A DNA stretch of 64,000 nucleotides from Rhizobium sp. S152. Lineage in GTDB: Bacteria > Pseudomonadota > Alphaproteobacteria > Rhizobiales > Rhizobiaceae. The notes beneath the pieces are model-generated. The model was not told the origin of the DNA and did not search any database. It was given only the letters and a program-made list of their open reading frames with translations. Positions within the stretch are counted from its first letter, which is position 1, and every line of letters starts with the position of its first letter. The position numbers and the translations under genes were made by a program. Of the stretch, positions 60,647-64,000 are shown one piece after another. The stretch lies in contig NZ_JAUDRZ010000029.1 of the NCBI RefSeq assembly GCF_030380735.1, positions 566 to 64,565 of the forward strand. The letters are read 5' to 3'.

Positions 60647-60845
60647 GATTGGGTCCGCGCTTGCCGCCCGGCCCTATGACGTCCTCCCAGTACCTGGTCT
60701 CGGTTTCGTCGAACTCTTGGGCCAATTCCGGATAAGGGCGGGTGTCGTCTCGCAGTTCGACCCAGGGATCCTGGACTGCCCGACGAAATTCAGGTTGCGA
60801 CATCGACGATCTTGCGGGATCTAGTTTGAGCCAGCTCATGTCCAT
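60630..60845 (-). CDS. Small protein co-encoded with dinB, SOS-controlled
   Basis: A 71-residue protein starting MDMSWLKLDPARSSMSQPEF, acidic and Trp/Tyr-containing (PWVELRDDTRPYPELAQEFD; RYWEDVIGPGGKRG). It shows no known domain to me. The reading frame ends 17 bases inside dinB, so translation is coupled. The GAAC-N7-GAAC box is 19-33 bases upstream of its start. It could help DinB access or control, but that is inference. An ATG at 60839 is a close alternative. Confidence 0.75.
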   Translation of the reverse strand: MDMSWLKLDPARSSMSQPEFRRAVQDPWVELRDDTRPYPELAQEFDETETRYWEDVIGPGGKRGPNHGCPA

Positions 60846-60863
60846 ATTCTTTTCTTCTGTATA

Positions 60864-60878
60864 GAACAAAATAAGAAC
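60864..60878 (-). promoter_or_regulatory. LexA (SOS) box, alphaproteobacterial type
   Basis: The plus strand reads GAAC-AAAATAA-GAAC, i.e. GTTC-N7-GTTC on the coding strand, the consensus of alphaproteobacterial LexA. It lies just upstream of the small gene-dinB unit. Exact match; functional binding is inferred. Confidence 0.85.
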
Positions 60879-60927
60879 ATCTTTGGCGAGAGTCAAATGG
60901 CACAATGTCGATTGAGAACTGCCGTGA

Positions 60928-61701
60928 TCACAAAAGCATTGCCTGCTGAAGCGGTTCGCCGTCTTTTGCAGCGATCGATGATCCGTATGGCTCGCGAGAC
61001 GATACGATCAGCACCTCGTCCGGTAGCGGCCGCGCCAGGCGCATCGCCTCGTCCCACGGCGCCCGCATCCACACGTCGGTCTCCTCCGGCGTCAGCAGCA
61101 GCACCGGCATCGCCTTTTCGTGGATCGGCTTCACCAGATCGTTCGGTTCCGCCGTGAGGAAGCCGTAGAGGTCATTGATGGTCAGCCCGTCCGTCACCCT
61201 CCGGACGCTCTGCCATTGCGGCATATGAATGCCGGCGAAGAACATCAGCGGCTTTGCCCCGTCACGGGCGAACCACGCATTCGGCACTTTGCCGCCGTCC
61301 TCCTGGCTAGCGGGGTCGGGCTCTGCGAAGCTGGTGACCGGCACGAGGCATCGATGCTCGACGCCGAACCACCGCCTCCAATGGGGCAGGTTAAGCTTGC
61401 GAATATTGGTGACGCCGCGGTCTGGCTCCATGCGAATGAGCTCGTTCATATCGATCGCCTGACCTTTGGCTTTGAGTTTTACGGCGCGGGTTTCCGCCGC
61501 CTTCTTCTGGACGAAGATCGGGGAGGGGAGGCCCCACCGCGCGTGGACGAGCTGCTTGCGGCCATCGGCTGTATTGCGGATGATTGGCCCTATCTGGTCC
61601 GGGTTCATCTGGTAGGACGGCATCATGTTGATCAGGCTTTCGACGTCCTGCGCCCATTTGCTGACCCAGTCCTTGTCTTCCATTCGATATAGATTGCACA
61701 T
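60928..61701 (-). CDS. SRAP / YedK-type abasic-site shielding protein
   Basis: 257 residues beginning MCNLYRMEDK; Cys2 (after Met removal) forms the covalent thiazolidine link to abasic sites in single-stranded DNA. Other family blocks are RWGLPSPIFVQK, NIRKLNLPHW, RCLVPVTSFAEPD and the late MPVLLLTPEETDVWMRAPWD with the conserved His in KPIHEKAMPVLL. It belongs to the SOS-associated peptidase family. The upstream frame to 61794 is not protein-like. It sits next to the SOS-regulated dinB unit. Confidence 0.95.
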   Translation of the reverse strand: MCNLYRMEDKDWVSKWAQDVESLINMMPSYQMNPDQIGPIIRNTADGRKQLVHARWGLPSPIFVQKKAAETRAVKLKAKGQAIDMNELIRMEPDRGVTNIRKLNLPHWRRWFGVEHRCLVPVTSFAEPDPASQEDGGKVPNAWFARDGAKPLMFFAGIHMPQWQSVRRVTDGLTINDLYGFLTAEPNDLVKPIHEKAMPVLLLTPEETDVWMRAPWDEAMRLARPLPDEVLIVSSREPYGSSIAAKDGEPLQQAMLL

Positions 61702-61987
61702 CAGCGCCCATCGCCTTCCAATAGAACCGGGGGCTAACTTAGCGGATGTCGTGCCGATCGCCAGTCGATCGAGACGTCGGAATTGCCCTCTCACTCGCGC
61801 AATCCTTGCTAAAGTCGGCTCAGCTTCCTGTCGCCGGTCAAGGTTCGATTTCCGCTCGGCTGCCGGCTTTGCTGCCAGACGCTGCCGGCGTAAAACTGGA
61901 CGGGCCTAGGACTATTCGCTATCTCCAGGTCCCACAGTTCGGCCAAACACGTGGTCGATTATCCAATCATCTCAAAGAGGCTACGGA

Positions 61988-62644
61988 TTGAAGAAAGTAC
62001 AACGCACATTCACGATCGAGTACAAATCCGGTCGCCGCAAAATCGGCGCGCAGCCCAGCTCGATCTGGGGCAATGTGGACCTTAAGTCTGCCGCTCGGGC
62101 GGTTGAAGCCGAGGGGATTCCGTTTCTCTCGCCCAATCCTCTCAAGGAAGCCTCGGCACAGGACACTTCTGTGCTGCCAGATAGTCAAAGGGATTTGACC
62201 CGTCTGGTGGAAAAGGCAGAAATCCCGACAAATGGCCAAGCGATGCCTTCCGCAATTGAAGCGGGGCCAGTCACCCAAGTTGAGGGGCCTGCCATCGTGG
62301 AAGACGTAACTTCATCCCCTAAGCAGCATCTTCTCGATATTGTTCATCATGAGCCAAAGCCGGACGTGGCAGCAAAGGCTTCCATCGGCACCAACAGTGC
62401 CCGCCGGTTGAACAAGCGGCTTGGAAGGACAAACAAGTTTGCGAGCGACGACATCGACCAACGCAAGACCGTCAACCGTGCGCCGAAGAATTTGCGAGAG
62501 ACAACGGTTGAGTTGACTTCAGCCAGTGACGCACGGGTGGACCTAGCGGAGTTGGAGACTGAGAACCGGCGATTGCGCGTGCTGTTGGCCGAAAAGCTTC
62601 GTGCGGAGAATGCCATCCTGCGCTCGATGCTGCAATGCAACTGA
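61988..62644 (+). CDS. Basic protein with C-terminal coiled coil, possible regulator
   Basis: 218 residues from a TTG (GAGG seven bases upstream). The N-terminus RTFTIEYKSGRRKIGAQPSS, then IWGNVDLKSAARAVEAEGIP, resembles the opening of SyrB/plasmid-borne regulators of rhizobia as I remember them, but I cannot confirm it. The middle is polar. Residues ~185-215 (LAELETENRRLRVLLAEKLR) are a leucine-zipper-like coiled coil. DNA or protein binding is plausible; a specific function is not supported. Confidence 0.65.
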   Translation: MKKVQRTFTIEYKSGRRKIGAQPSSIWGNVDLKSAARAVEAEGIPFLSPNPLKEASAQDTSVLPDSQRDLTRLVEKAEIPTNGQAMPSAIEAGPVTQVEGPAIVEDVTSSPKQHLLDIVHHEPKPDVAAKASIGTNSARRLNKRLGRTNKFASDDIDQRKTVNRAPKNLRETTVELTSASDARVDLAELETENRRLRVLLAEKLRAENAILRSMLQCN

Positions 62645-62783
62645 CATAAAGCGATTGGCACTTCAGGCGTATCGCCTTCTCGGGCCGGCGACCGCCACAG
62701 TGAGGCTGAAGCTCAAATATTTGGTCAGTGCGTCGAAGGGCTCTGATCCCCTCGCGAGCTAAAAGCTGCCGAAAAGATGATTG

Positions 62784-62951
62784 TTATGCGCCGGTGCCGT
62801 TTTTTTGCAGCAGCCCTTTCTTCTCTAGGTCTTCGGCAATCAGGTTCTCGATATATGAAGCTACCGAGCGGCGCTCGCTCTTGGCGGCTGCCTTTACGGC
62901 CTCACTCAACTCCGGATCGACGCGAATGCCTATTGCGGCAGTCTTCGCCAT
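62784..62951 (-). CDS. Ribbon-helix-helix (CopG/Arc-like) DNA-binding protein
   Basis: A 55-residue protein, MAKTAAIGIRVDPELSEAVK then SERRSVASYIENLIAEDLEK. The strand TAAIGIRVD plus two helices is a standard RHH fold of transcription repressors or antitoxins. GGGAAAGA immediately precedes the ATG. No toxin gene is adjacent on this strand, so it may be a free-standing regulator. Short enough to be missed by length filters. Confidence 0.85.
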   Translation of the reverse strand: MAKTAAIGIRVDPELSEAVKAAAKSERRSVASYIENLIAEDLEKKGLLQKNGTGA

Positions 62952-63283
62952 TCTTTCCCTCAAAAATCAAAGTTTGCAATCTACGAACATTTATCGCACT
63001 TCGGCGTTGACCGCCATGAAATCAATCAATATACAAATACTAACAAACGCTAACAATTTGAGAAGCTAACACTCGCGCCGGTACAGTAGCGCGGCGTTTC
63101 AGGTGAGCCGCACAGTTGAGTTCGCCGCATCGCTGGCCAGTATAATGGATCGGAATAGAACTGCATTTTTCCCTGATGTGCGCCCAAGCGACCGCATCGG
63201 GCTGATCGTTGCGCAGAAAGGCGCCTCTATTGGAGGTTGTTCAGTGCATCCAAGCTGATGTGCTCAAATGGAGGATCGGGCGA

Positions 63284-63916
63284 ATGACCAATTCGCAGCA
63301 CGCAGTCGAAACAACGCGTCGAAGCTTCCTGACAGGCGCAGCCGCATCGATCACTGAGGCAGCGGGAGCTGGTCGGATCGCACGGGGCGGGAACGGCGTT
63401 GGTGACGCCGATCCGGTTGTGTCACTGTGGCAGGAATGGCTGGTGGCGCACAAATCCTTCGGCGAAGCCTGCCGTCGGCAGCAGACGCTTGAAACGGAAA
63501 TGCTTCGCGAACTCCGCAGTTTTCCGAGAGTTAAGATCGTGTTTTCCGAGGACGAGGGATTCGTCTGGGCGTACACCGCAGAAGAGATCGATCGCCTTCT
63601 GCCGAACTCCAGAAACGAGGACGTGCGACGGAAGGCATGGGCTGAATTAGCAACACAAAACCTCGATTGGAACGCGGTCGATGTTCGCATCGGATATTCC
63701 AAAGCCAAGGAGACTGAAGCGGAAAACGCTGACCGGGAGGATGAGCTATCCGATGCACTATGGGGCGCTGCACCCCAGTCGTTCGCCGGCATCGCAGCAA
63801 AGCTGCATTGCGTTTTGGAGACGGAGGATCCAGGCTCGGGTTTGCAGGAAGCGCCGTGGCCGCAGCTGCGCGCTATTCTTGCCGATCTTGTGCGGATTGC
63901 GACACCTGGCGATTGA
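63284..63916 (+). CDS. Hypothetical protein with a twin-arginine-like N-terminus
   Basis: 210 residues from ATG 63284 (GGAGG nine bases upstream). It starts MTNSQHAVETTRRSFLTGAA, a TRRSFLTG twin-arginine-like motif, but the following stretch (SITEAAGAGRIARGG) is weakly hydrophobic, so export is doubtful. The rest is acidic and helical (WQEWLVAHKSFGEACRRQQT; VWAYTAEEIDRLLPNSR; GIAAKLHCVLETEDPGSG). Proteins of this kind are frequent hypotheticals in Rhizobiales. Function unknown. Confidence 0.7.
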   Translation: MTNSQHAVETTRRSFLTGAAASITEAAGAGRIARGGNGVGDADPVVSLWQEWLVAHKSFGEACRRQQTLETEMLRELRSFPRVKIVFSEDEGFVWAYTAEEIDRLLPNSRNEDVRRKAWAELATQNLDWNAVDVRIGYSKAKETEAENADREDELSDALWGAAPQSFAGIAAKLHCVLETEDPGSGLQEAPWPQLRAILADLVRIATPGD

Positions 63917-64000
63917 TTGTCCAGGCACTCTTTAGCCGTTGCGGAAGACGTTAGCGCTGTCCCAATGGTGAAGCGTTCCGTTCGCCGTTCCGGCAGGAAC

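Noticed and set aside
62728..63069. 113-codon plus-strand ORF
   Set aside because: It is antisense to a better-supported 55-residue ribbon-helix-helix gene with a good start signal.

Overview
The window looks like Rhizobiaceae DNA (Sinorhizobium/Ensifer or Rhizobium type), inferred from sequence alone. The signs are high GC with strong third-position GC bias in the real genes, an alphaproteobacterial SOS box (GAAC-N7-GAAC) before dinB, a short secreted basic protein of a type common in rhizobia, LacI-controlled sugar ABC operons without their own ATPase, and a double-length FhuB. I see no rRNA, tRNA, CRISPR array or replication origin. The many decayed genes (26-35 kb and 48-56 kb) and modular catabolic and stress cassettes fit a secondary replicon or an accessory chromosomal region.

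Layout. 0-2 kb: end of a sugar-nucleotide epimerase gene and an OafA-type O-acyltransferase. 2-8 kb: a 2OG-Fe(II) oxygenase, a LysR regulator divergent from a methyltransferase, then an exported MsrB and a CcdA-thioredoxin fusion (DipZ type) that probably reduce oxidised methionine outside the cytoplasm. 8-21 kb, all on the minus strand: a type I secretion locus in the order tolC, a 1,940-residue BapA/LapF-type adhesin, ABC exporter and HlyD, then a 591-residue protein of unknown role and very small ORFs. 22-26 kb: a hexapeptide acyltransferase fused to a helical domain, an orphan sugar-binding protein and a divergent LacI regulator with a palindromic operator.

26-35 kb is a decayed zone (IS5-type transposase, TPR protein, AAA/DUF4143 ATPase, DUF2147 and SDR remnants). 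It surrounds an intact lipocalin, membrane protein, Cfa and DUF1295 lipid-modification module, and a binding protein plus diguanylate cyclase pair. 35-42 kb: a siderophore uptake operon (TonB receptor, esterase, FhuC, FhuD, FhuB). 42-51 kb: a FemAB/CelD-like acetyltransferase, then a sulfatase and DUF4965 glycan operon whose ABC importer is broken by a deletion fusing the binding-protein and permease genes. Its LacI regulator is intact and two perfect operators lie 30 bp apart.

51-58 kb: a Fic pseudogene, a soluble PAS-PAS chemotaxis receptor, an HD-GYP protein, a deletion remnant of a cytochrome b plus molybdopterin oxidoreductase pair that leaves an intact methionine-rich MXKDX-type protein, an acylphosphatase and a flavin monooxygenase. 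58-64 kb: a DNA-repair group (DEDDh exonuclease; an SOS-box-controlled small protein overlapping dinB; an SRAP/YedK protein), a possible basic regulator, a 55-residue ribbon-helix-helix protein and a hypothetical exported protein.

Recurring themes are surface attachment with cyclic-di-GMP control (adhesin, GGDEF, HD-GYP), extracytoplasmic redox repair and scavenging. The least explained part is the tail of the adhesin secretion operon (7.95-10.2 kb).
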